This document shows, one piece after another, positions 26,390-35,155 of a stretch of DNA of 64,000 bases. The notes under the pieces are model-generated. The model was not told the origin of the DNA and did not search any database. It saw nothing but the letters and a program-made list of their open reading frames with translations. The stretch is from NCBI GenBank assembly GCA_965284365.1, contig OZ260079.1, positions 2,542,001 through 2,606,000 of the forward strand, written 5' to 3'. This DNA is from Phragmitibacter sp965284365 (GTDB taxonomy: Bacteria > Verrucomicrobiota > Verrucomicrobiia > Verrucomicrobiales > Verrucomicrobiaceae). Each line of letters opens with the position of its first letter. Within the stretch, counting starts at the first letter, position 1. The translations under genes were made by a program, and so were the position numbers.

Positions 26390-26857
26390 ATGGAATTCCG
26401 GAAACTCAAGGTCCTGTTTGTCTGTGTCCGCAACGCTTCCCGCAGCCAAATTGCTGAGGCCTGGCTGGAGGACTTGTTCCCGGACTTTGCCATTGCGCAA
26501 AGCGCCGGTTTCGAGCCCTCGGAACTGAATCCGCTTGCCGTCGAAGTCATGCATGAAGTGGGCATCGACATCAGCCAGAAAGCCACCAAAGGAGTGCTGG
26601 ATCTCTTTTCCAAGGGTGAACGTTATGACCGTGTCATCGGCGTCTGCGATCAGTCCGCCGATGAAAAGTGCCCCTTCTTCCCTGGCTTGACGGAACGCCT
26701 CTTCTGGAGCTTTCCAGATCCTGCCAATTTCGAAGGCACGCATGAACAACAGCTCGCTGCCACAAGAAAGGTCCGCGATGACATCCGCGCGCAGATCGAG
26801 AACTGGGTGGCCGAGGAGCAGGCGAAGATCAAGGAACACGAGCAGGCCAGCGCCTGA
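26390..26857 (+). CDS. Low-molecular-weight phosphatase / arsenate reductase-like protein
   Basis: 155 residues from the ATG at 26390, which puts the catalytic Cys12 in its normal place near the N terminus. The CX5R phosphate loop is CVRNASRS. Asp of the general acid loop is in FPDPANF. The segment DISQKATKGVLDLF and the tail resemble ArsC of the thioredoxin-coupled type. DQSADEKCPFFPG includes a second Cys in a suitable place for redox relay. It could reduce arsenate or dephosphorylate tyrosine. No arsenite pump or ArsR is adjacent. It sits between the PhoX-like gene and a sulfatase on the same strand. Confidence 0.82.
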   Translation: MEFRKLKVLFVCVRNASRSQIAEAWLEDLFPDFAIAQSAGFEPSELNPLAVEVMHEVGIDISQKATKGVLDLFSKGERYDRVIGVCDQSADEKCPFFPGLTERLFWSFPDPANFEGTHEQQLAATRKVRDDIRAQIENWVAEEQAKIKEHEQASA

Positions 26858-26957
26858 GGATAGGAGAAAGAGCCTCTCGGCGTCCTCCTTCCGGCTTGGA
26901 CGATTCGTGAAAGTTCTGCCTGCCCCACGCGGTTCACAGGCATCCTTTTTTCGTCGT

Positions 26958-28457
26958 ATGAATGCCGCGCACTTCTGTCTCTCTTTGGTCATAGCCGTGA
27001 TCATCTCCGGCTTACCTGCCGAACTTCGGGCGGCTGAAGCCACCAAGCTCAATGTCCTTCTCATCACCGCCGATGACTTAGGCGTGCAAACGGGTTGCTA
27101 CGGAGACAAAGCCGCGCGCACGCCGAACCTCAATGCCCTTGCTGCCAGAGGACGGCTTTTCGAGAATGCCTATGTCGCGCAGGCATCCTGCAGTCCGTCA
27201 CGCAGCGCGATGTTCACGGGGATTTTCCCCCATGCCAACGGCCAGTATGGTCTCGTGAATGGCGGCTTTGCCCTGCATGAACCGCTACGCCAGCAGACCA
27301 TCCCCGCGTTGATGAAAAAGGCGGGGTATCGCACGGCTATTCTGGGAAAACTCCATGTCGCCCCAGAGGGTAGCTTCCCCTTCGACAAGCGGCTCAAGTC
27401 CGACATGCGGGATGTGAATACGGCTGTGGCCACTGCGAGTGGCTTCATCCGGGAGTCGGATACGCCTTTCTTTTTTATGGTGAACTTCGCCGATCCTCAT
27501 GTGATGGGCCGAAGTCCACGACCACCGCAGGAGGCCTTTCCGACGCAATACAAAGGCGTCCCCGAGCACCCGCTTAAGGTTGGTGAAGTGCCGCCATTCC
27601 CTTTCCAGAACATCGATACGCCCGAGCAGATGGAACGGGTGACGCAATACTACAATGCGGTCTCGCGCTTGGACGCTGGCATCGGTCTGCTCATCAAGGA
27701 ACTCGAAGCCTCCGGGAAGTTGGCCAATACGCTCGTGCTTTTTGTCGGCGATCACGGGCCACCTTTCGTCCGAGGAAAGACCTCCTGTTATGAAGGCGGC
27801 GTGAAGGTGCCCCTGCTGGCTTTATGGCCGGGGGTTTTTACCCCGGGAGAGCGTAGTCCGGCGTTGGTCGGCACGGTGGATCTGTTGCCCACGATCTTAG
27901 ACGCGACTGGCCAGCCCATCCCGGACAATGTTCAGGGCAAGTCTCTGCGACACACGCTCGACTCTTCGCAGCACCGGCAATACTTCTTCACGGAATTCCA
28001 GTTTCACGGCTCCATGCCGTTCTTCCCGCGTCGGTCCGTGCGTGATGCGCGCTACAAATTGATTCACAACCTTCTCGCTGGGAAAGCCGAGCCCAACTCA
28101 AGCATCGATGGTGACGCGGCCCTCGCCATGGCGCGCACAGAGAAATTCAAAGGCAGCAAAGTGTCTGAGATATTTGAGCGTGCGGCCGATCCACCGGAGT
28201 TCGAGCTTTATGATCTTCAGGCCGATCCGTGGGAGCTGAATGAGTTGGCCGCAAAGCCTGAGAATGCTGAGACATTGAAGCGCTTGCAGGATGCGCTGCT
28301 CGACTGGCGCAAGGCTACTCATGATCCTTTGGTGACGCCTGAAGGAATTGCCAGCATGAAGGCGATGGAGAAGCCCATGGAGCATCGGGAAAACCAGAAT
28401 CAGAAAAAGAAGCCGGGCAATAAGGCAAAAGCGCCGCAGGCTCCGGCTGATGAATAG
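26958..28457 (+). CDS. Secreted sulfatase (family S1)
   Basis: 499 residues from the ATG at 26958, which opens a signal peptide (HFCLSLVIAVIISGLPAELRA). The open frame extends 216 bases upstream into the preceding gene, which I reject as the start. The metal-binding LITADDLG and formylglycine motif CSPSR (Cys78) are followed by AMFTGIFPHANGQYGL, with GDHGPP and YEGGVKVPLLALWPG later. These are the signatures of type I sulfatases that hydrolyse sulfate esters of polysaccharides. Maturation needs a formylglycine-generating enzyme, which is not in the window. The C-terminal ~30 residues are Lys/Asn/Gln-rich. The arrangement with the PVC dehydrogenase and a second sulfatase suggests sulfated glycan use. 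Confidence 0.94.
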   Translation: MNAAHFCLSLVIAVIISGLPAELRAAEATKLNVLLITADDLGVQTGCYGDKAARTPNLNALAARGRLFENAYVAQASCSPSRSAMFTGIFPHANGQYGLVNGGFALHEPLRQQTIPALMKKAGYRTAILGKLHVAPEGSFPFDKRLKSDMRDVNTAVATASGFIRESDTPFFFMVNFADPHVMGRSPRPPQEAFPTQYKGVPEHPLKVGEVPPFPFQNIDTPEQMERVTQYYNAVSRLDAGIGLLIKELEASGKLANTLVLFVGDHGPPFVRGKTSCYEGGVKVPLLALWPGVFTPGERSPALVGTVDLLPTILDATGQPIPDNVQGKSLRHTLDSSQHRQYFFTEFQFHGSMPFFPRRSVRDARYKLIHNLLAGKAEPNSSIDGDAALAMARTEKFKGSKVSEIFERAADPPEFELYDLQADPWELNELAAKPENAETLKRLQDALLDWRKATHDPLVTPEGIASMKAMEKPMEHRENQNQKKKPGNKAKAPQAPADE

Positions 28458-28634
28458 GCCCCTCCTCAAAGACTAGCTCTGGATTCTCTGGGTCGCTGGT
28501 AGCGGCGCTCCTATATGAAACCGTGGGGTTGCATTATATCTTGGTCTGAATAACTAAGGCCTTTCGAGCGTATTCTTTGGCTCGCCCGGGTTTCCTCACC
28601 CTCTGTCCGCCCTTACCCGATCATCCAGACAGTC

Positions 28635-31244
28635 ATGCCCTTCGTATCACCCCACAGATTTGCTGCCGCCTTAGCCTTTTCGGTTCCTTGTCTCCTTTTA
28701 CCCTTATCGGTAACGCAAGCTCAAACGCCGACACCGGCAGCGCCTCCAACCCCTGCCGAGGCCTCGGACTCTTCACGTACCAAAAATCGCGGACCGGAAA
28801 CGGTGGAACTCAAGTTTAAGCTGCCGCCCCCGGTCGTCCTTAGTCCAGAACAGGCGGTGCAGGCACTGAAATTGCCCAAGGGTTTCAAGGCGGAACTCGT
28901 CGCCTGCGAGCCGATGATTGAGGCGCCCGTGGCGATGAGTTGGGACGATCAGGGCCGCCTCTATGTCTGCGAGATGCGCGGTTATATGCACGATGTGGAG
29001 GCGAAGGGTGAGGATCAGCCGATCGGCCGTATCTCGCGTCTGGAAGACACCAATGGCGATGGCCGCATGGACAAGGCCACTGTCTTTGCCGACAAGTTGC
29101 TGATGCCGCGTTCAGTCACGGCATTTGGCGATGGCGCGATCGTTGCCGAGCCACCGCAGCTTGTGTGGTATCACGACACTGACGGAGATGGAGTAGCAGA
29201 CAAAAAAGACGTTATCGCGGAGAACTTCGGAACGAAGGGTGGGCAGCCGGAGCACATGGCGAACTCGCTGACGTATTGCATGGACAATGGCTTGTGGGGC
29301 GCTGGCTACGGTTCGCGTCTCCGCTTCCAGAATGGGGCCTTCACCACCGAGTCCGTCCGCTCTGCCGGTCAATGGGGTTTGACGCAGGATGATTGGGGCC
29401 GCCGCTATTTCAATTACAACAGCGACTTCCTCCGCGCCGATCTCTTTCAGCAGTCGGCTTATGCACGGAATCCGAACCTCACGGACAAGCTGGCCCTGAA
29501 CTATAAGGTTATGCAGGACCAAACGGTGTGGCCCTCCCATCCCACGCCAGGTGTGAATCGGGGATATACTGACAAGACGCTGCGTCCCGACGGAAAGCTG
29601 GCCTCTTGCACGGCGACTTGCGGCCCGGTGATCTATCGCGGCGATCTTTTCCCAAAGGAATACTACGGCAATGCCTTCATCCCGGAGCCTTCGGGGAATC
29701 TCATCAAACGCGCCATTCTCAGCGAGACGGGCGGCGTGGTCAGTGCGAAGCCTGCCTACACCGGTTCTGAGTTCCTGACTTCCACAGACGAACGCTTCCG
29801 TCCGGTGAATGCCTACAACGGACCCGATGGTGCGCTTTACGTTCTGGACATGGCGCGCGGGGTCATCCAGCATCGTTTCTTTCTAACGCATTATTTGATC
29901 GCGAACATCAAGTCTCGGCAACTCGAGCAGCCTCTTGGGCTAGGCCGCATTTACCGAATCGTGCCTGACAAGGCAGAGCGACAAACAGTGAAGCTGCCGG
30001 ATAAGAGCGCCGACATTGTGCCACTGCTGGATCATGCCAATGGGCACATCCGCGATATGGCGCAGCAGGTGCTCGTGACGCGCGCGGATGCGAGTGTCGT
30101 CGATGCCGTGAAGCAGCTTTCGACGCAGGCGAAAACGCCGCAAGGTAAGGTGCAGGCGCTTTGGACATTGGAAGGACTTCAAGCCATTACGCCGGATGTC
30201 ATCGAGCCGATGCTCAAGGATGCGAGTGCAAAAGTTCGTGCCACGGCGGTGCGCCTTGCCAATCCTCTGCAAACGCCCGGCCTTCATGCCATGGGTGCAG
30301 AAGCCGATCAGGAAGTGCAGGCCCAGCTTGCGCTGCAACTCGCTGCCTTGCCTATGCCGGAGGCGCAAAAGACCGTCATCGCTTTCCTCAAGACCAACAA
30401 GAGTCTGCTTTTTAATGACGCGCTGGTCTGTGGCATTCGCGGGAAGGAATTGGAATACCTGACGGACCTGCTGAAGGAACCGGCGGGCAAGACGGATGCG
30501 CTGACAGCAAGCGGTCTGCCACAGCTTTTGGCCAATTGCATCATGAACGAGCGTCGTGGCGCCCGCATTGCACAGTTGCTGGATCTCACGGCCCAACAAA
30601 GCGCTGGTGGCCAACGGCAGATGGCGATGCTGCGCGGTATTGCAGGGATCCCGGCAGACAAGAAGTCGAAACCCGTGCAGCGGAAGCTGATCTATCTTGA
30701 TACTCAGCCAGCCTCGCTCGCCGCCCTTGGTAAACAAAAGAATGCGGATAGCACCAAGACATTGCTGGCGAGTATCGACAAGGCCATCGCCTGGCCTGGC
30801 AAACCTGGGGTGCCGCCTCCGCCTGTGGTGGTGCCATTAACAGCAGAGCAGCAGGCCCGCTTCGACAAGGGTAAGACCCTCTTCACGGCTATCTGTGCGG
30901 CCTGCCATCAGCCCACAGGACTGGGACTGGAAGGCTTGGCACCGCCACTGGTGGATTCCGAGTGGGTGCTGGGTGCCGCGGATCGTCCGGCTCGCATCAT
31001 CTTGCACGGCATGAGCGGGCCGATCGTGGTGAGCGGCCGCACGTGGAAGTTGGAGATGCCTCCGTTGCCGGTCTTCAGTGATGACGATATAGCCAGCATT
31101 CTGACCTACATCCGTCGCGAATGGGAGCATACCGCATCTCCTGTCAGCGAGAAGGATATCGCGAAGATCCGTGAGACCTACAAGGCCAGAACGAAACCGT
31201 GGACGGCTGCGGAGCTTCAGCCCGCAGCGAAAAAGAAGAAGTAG
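28635..31244 (+). CDS. PVC-type membrane-bound dehydrogenase fused to HEAT repeats and cytochrome c
   Basis: An 869-residue exported protein. Signal peptide at residues 1-31. Residues ~70-430 are the PVC-specific beta-propeller dehydrogenase-like domain (ALKLPKGFKAELVACEP, WDDQGRLYVCEMRGYM, RISRLEDTNGDGRMD, ending near GLGRIYRIVP). Residues ~440-700 are HEAT-like helical repeats. A cytochrome c domain with one heme-binding CAACH (Cys754-His758) lies at ~735-840. A Lys-rich tail ends the protein. Such proteins are abundant in Planctomycetes and Verrucomicrobia and presumed to oxidise sugars in the periplasm and pass electrons to heme. No substrate is established. It lies between two sulfatase genes on the same strand. 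Confidence 0.9.
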   Translation: MPFVSPHRFAAALAFSVPCLLLPLSVTQAQTPTPAAPPTPAEASDSSRTKNRGPETVELKFKLPPPVVLSPEQAVQALKLPKGFKAELVACEPMIEAPVAMSWDDQGRLYVCEMRGYMHDVEAKGEDQPIGRISRLEDTNGDGRMDKATVFADKLLMPRSVTAFGDGAIVAEPPQLVWYHDTDGDGVADKKDVIAENFGTKGGQPEHMANSLTYCMDNGLWGAGYGSRLRFQNGAFTTESVRSAGQWGLTQDDWGRRYFNYNSDFLRADLFQQSAYARNPNLTDKLALNYKVMQDQTVWPSHPTPGVNRGYTDKTLRPDGKLASCTATCGPVIYRGDLFPKEYYGNAFIPEPSGNLIKRAILSETGGVVSAKPAYTGSEFLTSTDERFRPVNAYNGPDGALYVLDMARGVIQHRFFLTHYLIANIKSRQLEQPLGLGRIYRIVPDKAERQTVKLPDKSADIVPLLDHANGHIRDMAQQVLVTRADASVVDAVKQLSTQAKTPQGKVQALWTLEGLQAITPDVIEPMLKDASAKVRATAVRLANPLQTPGLHAMGAEADQEVQAQLALQLAALPMPEAQKTVIAFLKTNKSLLFNDALVCGIRGKELEYLTDLLKEPAGKTDALTASGLPQLLANCIMNERRGARIAQLLDLTAQQSAGGQRQMAMLRGIAGIPADKKSKPVQRKLIYLDTQPASLAALGKQKNADSTKTLLASIDKAIAWPGKPGVPPPPVVVPLTAEQQARFDKGKTLFTAICAACHQPTGLGLEGLAPPLVDSEWVLGAADRPARIILHGMSGPIVVSGRTWKLEMPPLPVFSDDDIASILTYIRREWEHTASPVSEKDIAKIRETYKARTKPWTAAELQPAAKKKK

Positions 31245-31314
31245 CTCACTAGTGTGGTGGCTCGCCGTCTGAAAACGGCTGAAAGAGCGACCTGATCAGG
31301 AGGGTTGAGGTGCC

Positions 31315-32724
31315 ATGCGCCTCTGCCTTCCTTTTTTATTTTTCTGGCTGCTCCTCGGCTTTGTATCCGTATCTGCGGCTGAGCTTTCGAAGAAGCCCAA
31401 CATCCTTTTCCTTTTCACCGATGACATGCGCGCGGATTGCATCGGTGCCCTGGGGCATCCTGTGGTGAAGACGCCTCATGTCGATTCTTTGGTGCAGCGG
31501 GGATTTGTGTTTGAGAATGCCTTTTGCCTTGGGAGTGATCAGGGTGCCGTTTGCACGCCCAGCCGGAACATGCTGCTCAGCGGGCGAGCCTATTTCCGGT
31601 GGGCTGGCAGCAGGCTGGCTCCTGCCGATGGCCCGAATCTTCCGGTCGCACTAAAGCAGGCTGGCTATGAAACGTGGCACCTTGGGAAGAAGGGGAATAC
31701 GGCCCTGAACATTCAGGCCTCTTTTGAGCACAACCACTACCTTGCGAATGATGAAGCGGAACGGCTGAGCGGCGATCCTGGCAAGGAATGCGCGGATGGC
31801 GCGATCAAATTCCTCACCGCAGACCGGGACAAATCCCGCCCCTTCTTCATGTATGTCGCCTTCGGCAACCCGCATGATCCGCGTGTTGCGTCTGAGAAAT
31901 ATCTGAGTCAGTATTCACCTGACAAAATACCGCTGCCAAAGAACTACCTGCCGCAACATCCGTTCAAGATCGGCAGCGAAGTCGTGCGGGACGAGTTGCT
32001 TGCTCCTTTCCCGCGCACGCCGGAAGTCATTCGAGAACATCTCCGCGATTATTACGCGGTCATGACCTGTCTGGACGACCATATCGGACGCGTGTTGCAG
32101 ACACTGAAAGAGCAGGGTTTGGAAGAGAACACCATCATCGTTTTTTCGTCCGACCACGGTCTTTCCATGGGCAGCCATGGCCTCATGGGGAAGCAGAATG
32201 TGTATGACGCAGGTTACAATGCTCCGCTGATCTTTGCAGGTCCCGGCATCTCCCAGGGGAAGAGCAAAGCCATGTGCTACTTGCTTGATATTATGCCGAC
32301 CCTTTGTGATTTGGGTGGCGCCAGTTTGACTCAGTCCATTGATGGACGCTCCCTGCTACCTGTGATCCGAGGCGAGAAGGCCTCCATTCGGGACAGCCTG
32401 CTCCTCACTTACATGGACACCCAGCGTGCATTGCGGCAGGACGAGTGGAAACTCATCCGCTACCCGCTGGTGAACAAGACGCAGTTATTTAATGTAAAAA
32501 CGGATCCGGATGAGATCCATGATTTGGCTGCCGATTCGGCACAGGCTTCTCGGATTGAAACGATGACGGCCGCGATGAAAATGCAGCAGGCAGCTTTGGG
32601 TGATACGGCACCACTGACCGTGGAGAATCCGGCATCCGCCAACTTTGTCCAGCCGACGGCGGCGGAGATTGAAGCTTTGCAGGCGAAGCCGAAGAAGAAG
32701 CAAGATAAGCGCGGGAAGAGCTAA
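31315..32724 (+). CDS. Secreted sulfatase (family S1), second copy
   Basis: A 469-residue sulfatase with a signal peptide (residues 1-21, ending SVSAA). Motifs: LFTDDMRADCIG (metal site), formylglycine motif CTPSR (Cys80) followed by NMLLSGRAYF, FSSDHGLSMGSHGLMGKQNVYD (a Ser-Asp-His-Gly metal site) and PLIFAGPGI. The SDHGLSMGSHGL segment is typical of the iduronate-2-sulfatase/choline-sulfatase branch, so its substrate probably differs from that of the sulfatase at 26958. The C-terminal tail is Lys-rich. It follows the PVC dehydrogenase gene by 70 bases, consistent with co-expression. Confidence 0.94.
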   Translation: MRLCLPFLFFWLLLGFVSVSAAELSKKPNILFLFTDDMRADCIGALGHPVVKTPHVDSLVQRGFVFENAFCLGSDQGAVCTPSRNMLLSGRAYFRWAGSRLAPADGPNLPVALKQAGYETWHLGKKGNTALNIQASFEHNHYLANDEAERLSGDPGKECADGAIKFLTADRDKSRPFFMYVAFGNPHDPRVASEKYLSQYSPDKIPLPKNYLPQHPFKIGSEVVRDELLAPFPRTPEVIREHLRDYYAVMTCLDDHIGRVLQTLKEQGLEENTIIVFSSDHGLSMGSHGLMGKQNVYDAGYNAPLIFAGPGISQGKSKAMCYLLDIMPTLCDLGGASLTQSIDGRSLLPVIRGEKASIRDSLLLTYMDTQRALRQDEWKLIRYPLVNKTQLFNVKTDPDEIHDLAADSAQASRIETMTAAMKMQQAALGDTAPLTVENPASANFVQPTAAEIEALQAKPKKKQDKRGKS

Positions 32725-32747
32725 GCCCAGATCTGAGATGGGGTAGC

Positions 32748-33215
32748 TTATTCCTCCCCAATATCCTCATTCCAAACCGCAGGATTCGCGGCGATGTAGG
32801 TAGCTAACATGTCGATGCATTCTTCGGAATGGAGATCGACGACCTTCACGCCGTGCTCTTTGAGCCAGTCGACTCCGCCGGGGAAATTGACGGATTCGCC
32901 CACAATCACGGTGCCAATCTGAAACTGTCGCACCAGCCCGCTGCAGTACCAGCAGGGAGCCAGCGTGGTGACCATAATCTTGTCCCGGTAGCTGCGTTGG
33001 CGTCCGGCCTTGCGGAAGGCATCAGTCTCTCCATGCACCGAAGGATCGCCTTCCTGCACCCGGCGATTGTGACCGCGTCCCAGTAGGATGCCCTGACTGT
33101 CGAAAAGAGCGGCACCGATCGGAATGCCACCTTCCGAAATGCCCAGCCGGGCCTCCTCAATAGCGACTTGAAGCAGGAAGGCGTAGTCAGGTGTGGAAAG
33201 GAGAGAGTCACTCAT
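32748..33215 (-). CDS. Nucleoside/cytosine deaminase of yeast FCY1 type
   Basis: A 155-residue zinc deaminase. The His61-x-Glu63 (VHGETD) and Cys88-x2-Cys91 (APCWYC) motifs bind zinc and provide the proton shuttle. The whole chain resembles the cytosine deaminase of Saccharomyces (FCY1): GGIPIGAALF, LGRGHNRRVQEGD, VGESVNFPGG and the final P-x2-W-x-EDIGE, which caps the yeast active site. I infer deamination of cytosine to uracil or of a related pyrimidine. It shares strand and a ~100-base gap with the UbiA-like gene upstream. Alternatives are a guanine or tRNA adenosine deaminase, but the tail argues against these. Confidence 0.85.
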   Translation of the reverse strand: MSDSLLSTPDYAFLLQVAIEEARLGISEGGIPIGAALFDSQGILLGRGHNRRVQEGDPSVHGETDAFRKAGRQRSYRDKIMVTTLAPCWYCSGLVRQFQIGTVIVGESVNFPGGVDWLKEHGVKVVDLHSEECIDMLATYIAANPAVWNEDIGEE

Positions 33216-33313
33216 AGTTTCAGTTCAAGACTGAGAGCAGAGGCCGCGCCGATGGCCAGCGATTGTTTGCGACGAGTCAGTCAGCCTGTCGAAGCTCGAC
33301 TAACGCATCCTGG

Positions 33314-34333
33314 TCAGACCAGAAGCAACGCCGCAATTGGGATCACCAAGGCCACATCGGCCAGCACATGACCGAGTTCTGGCTTGAGCCGTTTTGCCAT
33401 GAAATGCACCGCTCCCAGCAGGGCGGCGCTGGCTATTACTGCTAGGCAGTAGACGATAACCTTTGCCTCCCAATTCTGGCTCATGGCGTAAAATGCCATG
33501 GCGCAAAGACCAATGAGGAGCAGGGGATAGGCGCGAGGCACTCGTGGCCAGGTGCGGGTGATGGCGTTCGGATCATGTTTCGCGTCGAAATCCCGATCAA
33601 AGCAGGCGATGCCGATACAGTTCAGGGCACAGAGGACTGCGAATAGCACTGTCTCCAGCGAGAAAGGCCAGGGGTGCGAGTCCATCGAATAGAAACTCAC
33701 ACAGAGCGAGCAACCTGCGGCGAAGATGAATCCGCAAAATACTTCCTTGGGAATCAGCCGGAAAGTGGTCGGTAATTGGCGCACAAACCCGAGAGCGAGA
33801 AGCGTCATCAGAACTGAACTGAACCAGAGTTTGTAGGTCATCGGGATCGGCAGGATCCACACCACATAGGCACCGGCCGTGCACATGGCCGCGTTGCCGA
33901 TCAAAAACAGCCAGCGGCAGTTCCGTGCCGCATAATGGAGCAGATAAAGCCCAGCCACATAGCCCAGAGCCACCCCGCGCCAGAACACCGCTTCAGGCAC
34001 GGCCGTCAAAGCTAGGAGTCCAAGCAGCGCGATCGCGATGGGAATGGCGAAGCCAACGAAAAGCAGGCGATTTCGCCGGTAGAAGGCGTGGCGGGAGGAA
34101 AGCTGTTCAGTTGGCGTCTTGGAAAACCCGTCCAGGGTGCGGTCGACGATGTAGATGAGCCAGACCGTCAGCCACAGCACCATGTAGCAGCTGAAAGGTA
34201 GCCGCACTCCGTAGGCCGTAGCCAATGCTGCCTGCCAGAGCACCGCGACGAACGGGGCGTCAAGACTTAAGACATTCGGCCAGAGCCACCAAGGGGTCTT
34301 TGTGAGGATCTGGGGAGCGGAAGTTTCAGACAC
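33314..34333 (-). CDS. UbiA-like integral membrane protein
   Basis: A 339-residue polytopic protein with about eight or nine membrane helices and a GTG start. Two Asp-rich segments lie on loops between helices, as in UbiA prenyltransferases: IVDRTLDG (Asp64, Asp68) and CFDRDFDAKHD (Asp246 to Asp254). In UbiA these bind Mg-diphosphate of the prenyl donor. The first motif lacks the usual leading Asn, so activity is uncertain. No quinone or heme O pathway gene is nearby. It could be a divergent lipid-linked prenyltransferase. It is divergent from sixA. Confidence 0.6.
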   Translation of the reverse strand: MSETSAPQILTKTPWWLWPNVLSLDAPFVAVLWQAALATAYGVRLPFSCYMVLWLTVWLIYIVDRTLDGFSKTPTEQLSSRHAFYRRNRLLFVGFAIPIAIALLGLLALTAVPEAVFWRGVALGYVAGLYLLHYAARNCRWLFLIGNAAMCTAGAYVVWILPIPMTYKLWFSSVLMTLLALGFVRQLPTTFRLIPKEVFCGFIFAAGCSLCVSFYSMDSHPWPFSLETVLFAVLCALNCIGIACFDRDFDAKHDPNAITRTWPRVPRAYPLLLIGLCAMAFYAMSQNWEAKVIVYCLAVIASAALLGAVHFMAKRLKPELGHVLADVALVIPIAALLLV

Positions 34334-34556
34334 GCAGCACTTTACGGGCGGTCATCGGAAGCTGTCTAGCAAATTATGGAAAGTTCTCAATTTTGTGTAA
34401 AATTTTTGAGAAAACCGTAAAAACCGACGTCAGAGTGCCTAATCCATGACTAAATTGTCAGTTATGTTGGAATTGACAGAATGCCGCTTTTGCTTAAGAA
34501 ATGTTAAGTAACTGGCGGATATTGAGAACCCGCTGCTGGATTGCTTGATGCCCCTG
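34334..34556. promoter_or_regulatory. AT-rich divergent promoter region with nested inverted repeats
   Basis: This region separates the UbiA-like gene (minus) from sixA (plus). It holds an inverted repeat TTCTCAA/TTGAGAA around 34390-34420 with inner T and A runs, TGAC-N6-GTCA at 34447-34460, and TTGACA at 34474-34479 on the plus strand, a match to a -35 hexamer about 80 bases before sixA. A clear -10 is missing at the expected distance. Confidence 0.35.
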
Positions 34557-35135
34557 ATGAAATACTTAACCCTCATCCGCCACGCAAAATCGGACTGGGG
34601 TAATGCCACGCTCCCGGACCATGACCGCCCCCTGAATGAGCGCGGTCTGCGTAGCGCCCCTGTGGTGGGCCGCTTTCTGGCAAAAACCTATTTCGGGCAG
34701 AACGGAACCCCAGCGCTGCTTCCACTGCCGGATGGCATTGTTTCCAGCACGGCCTTGCGCGCCCTCACCACGGCTCAACTGTTGCAGCCGGAATTCGGGT
34801 CTTTCACAGTTCCACTTTTCACAGAACGTCGCCTGTACCTTGCCGATCCCAGAACCATGCTCGCGATCACGCGGGAACTTTCGGATAACTGGAAGCATGT
34901 CGTCATGGTGGGCCACAATCCCGGCATCAGTGAGTGCGCGGACAAGCTACTGAAGCGGGGCGGAGTGGACGAGATGCCTACCTGCGCGGCCGCCATCATT
35001 GAAGTGCCGTGGGAATCCTGGGCCGCCGTGGATTGGAATGAAGCCCGCTTGGTGGGATTTATCACTCCACGGTTGATCGAGAGACGCTTTCCTGATCCGG
35101 GCAGCCCACCGGCAGAGTTGCCGCCGGTGAGTTAG
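34557..35135 (+). CDS. sixA: Phosphohistidine phosphatase SixA
   Basis: 192 residues from the ATG at 34557, giving MKYLTLIRHAKSDW; an ATG three codons upstream is also possible. The RHG-type catalytic motif is RHAKSDW near the N terminus, and VGHNPGISECADKL supplies the second catalytic His. DRPLNERG and STALRALTTAQLL are family hallmarks. SixA removes phosphate from phosphohistidine on histidine phosphotransfer domains or on NPr of the nitrogen PTS. It is about 30 residues longer than E. coli SixA, with a Pro-rich C-terminal tail. No phosphorelay gene is adjacent. Confidence 0.9.
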   Translation: MKYLTLIRHAKSDWGNATLPDHDRPLNERGLRSAPVVGRFLAKTYFGQNGTPALLPLPDGIVSSTALRALTTAQLLQPEFGSFTVPLFTERRLYLADPRTMLAITRELSDNWKHVVMVGHNPGISECADKLLKRGGVDEMPTCAAAIIEVPWESWAAVDWNEARLVGFITPRLIERRFPDPGSPPAELPPVS

Positions 35136-35155
35136 GTTCACTACGAGGACGTGGC

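Noticed and set aside
26742..26957. Upstream extension of the first sulfatase
   Set aside because: The frame runs through the end of the LMW phosphatase gene in a basic, low-complexity translation; the signal peptide begins at 26958.
25607..27067. A 486-codon frame antisense to the PhoX-like, phosphatase and sulfatase genes
   Set aside because: It spans three well-supported plus-strand genes and their gaps, and its translation shows no family motif.
34385..34425. TTCTCAA/TTGAGAA hairpin as a terminator
   Set aside because: Both flanking genes start away from it, so no transcript is expected to end there; it is in a divergent promoter region.
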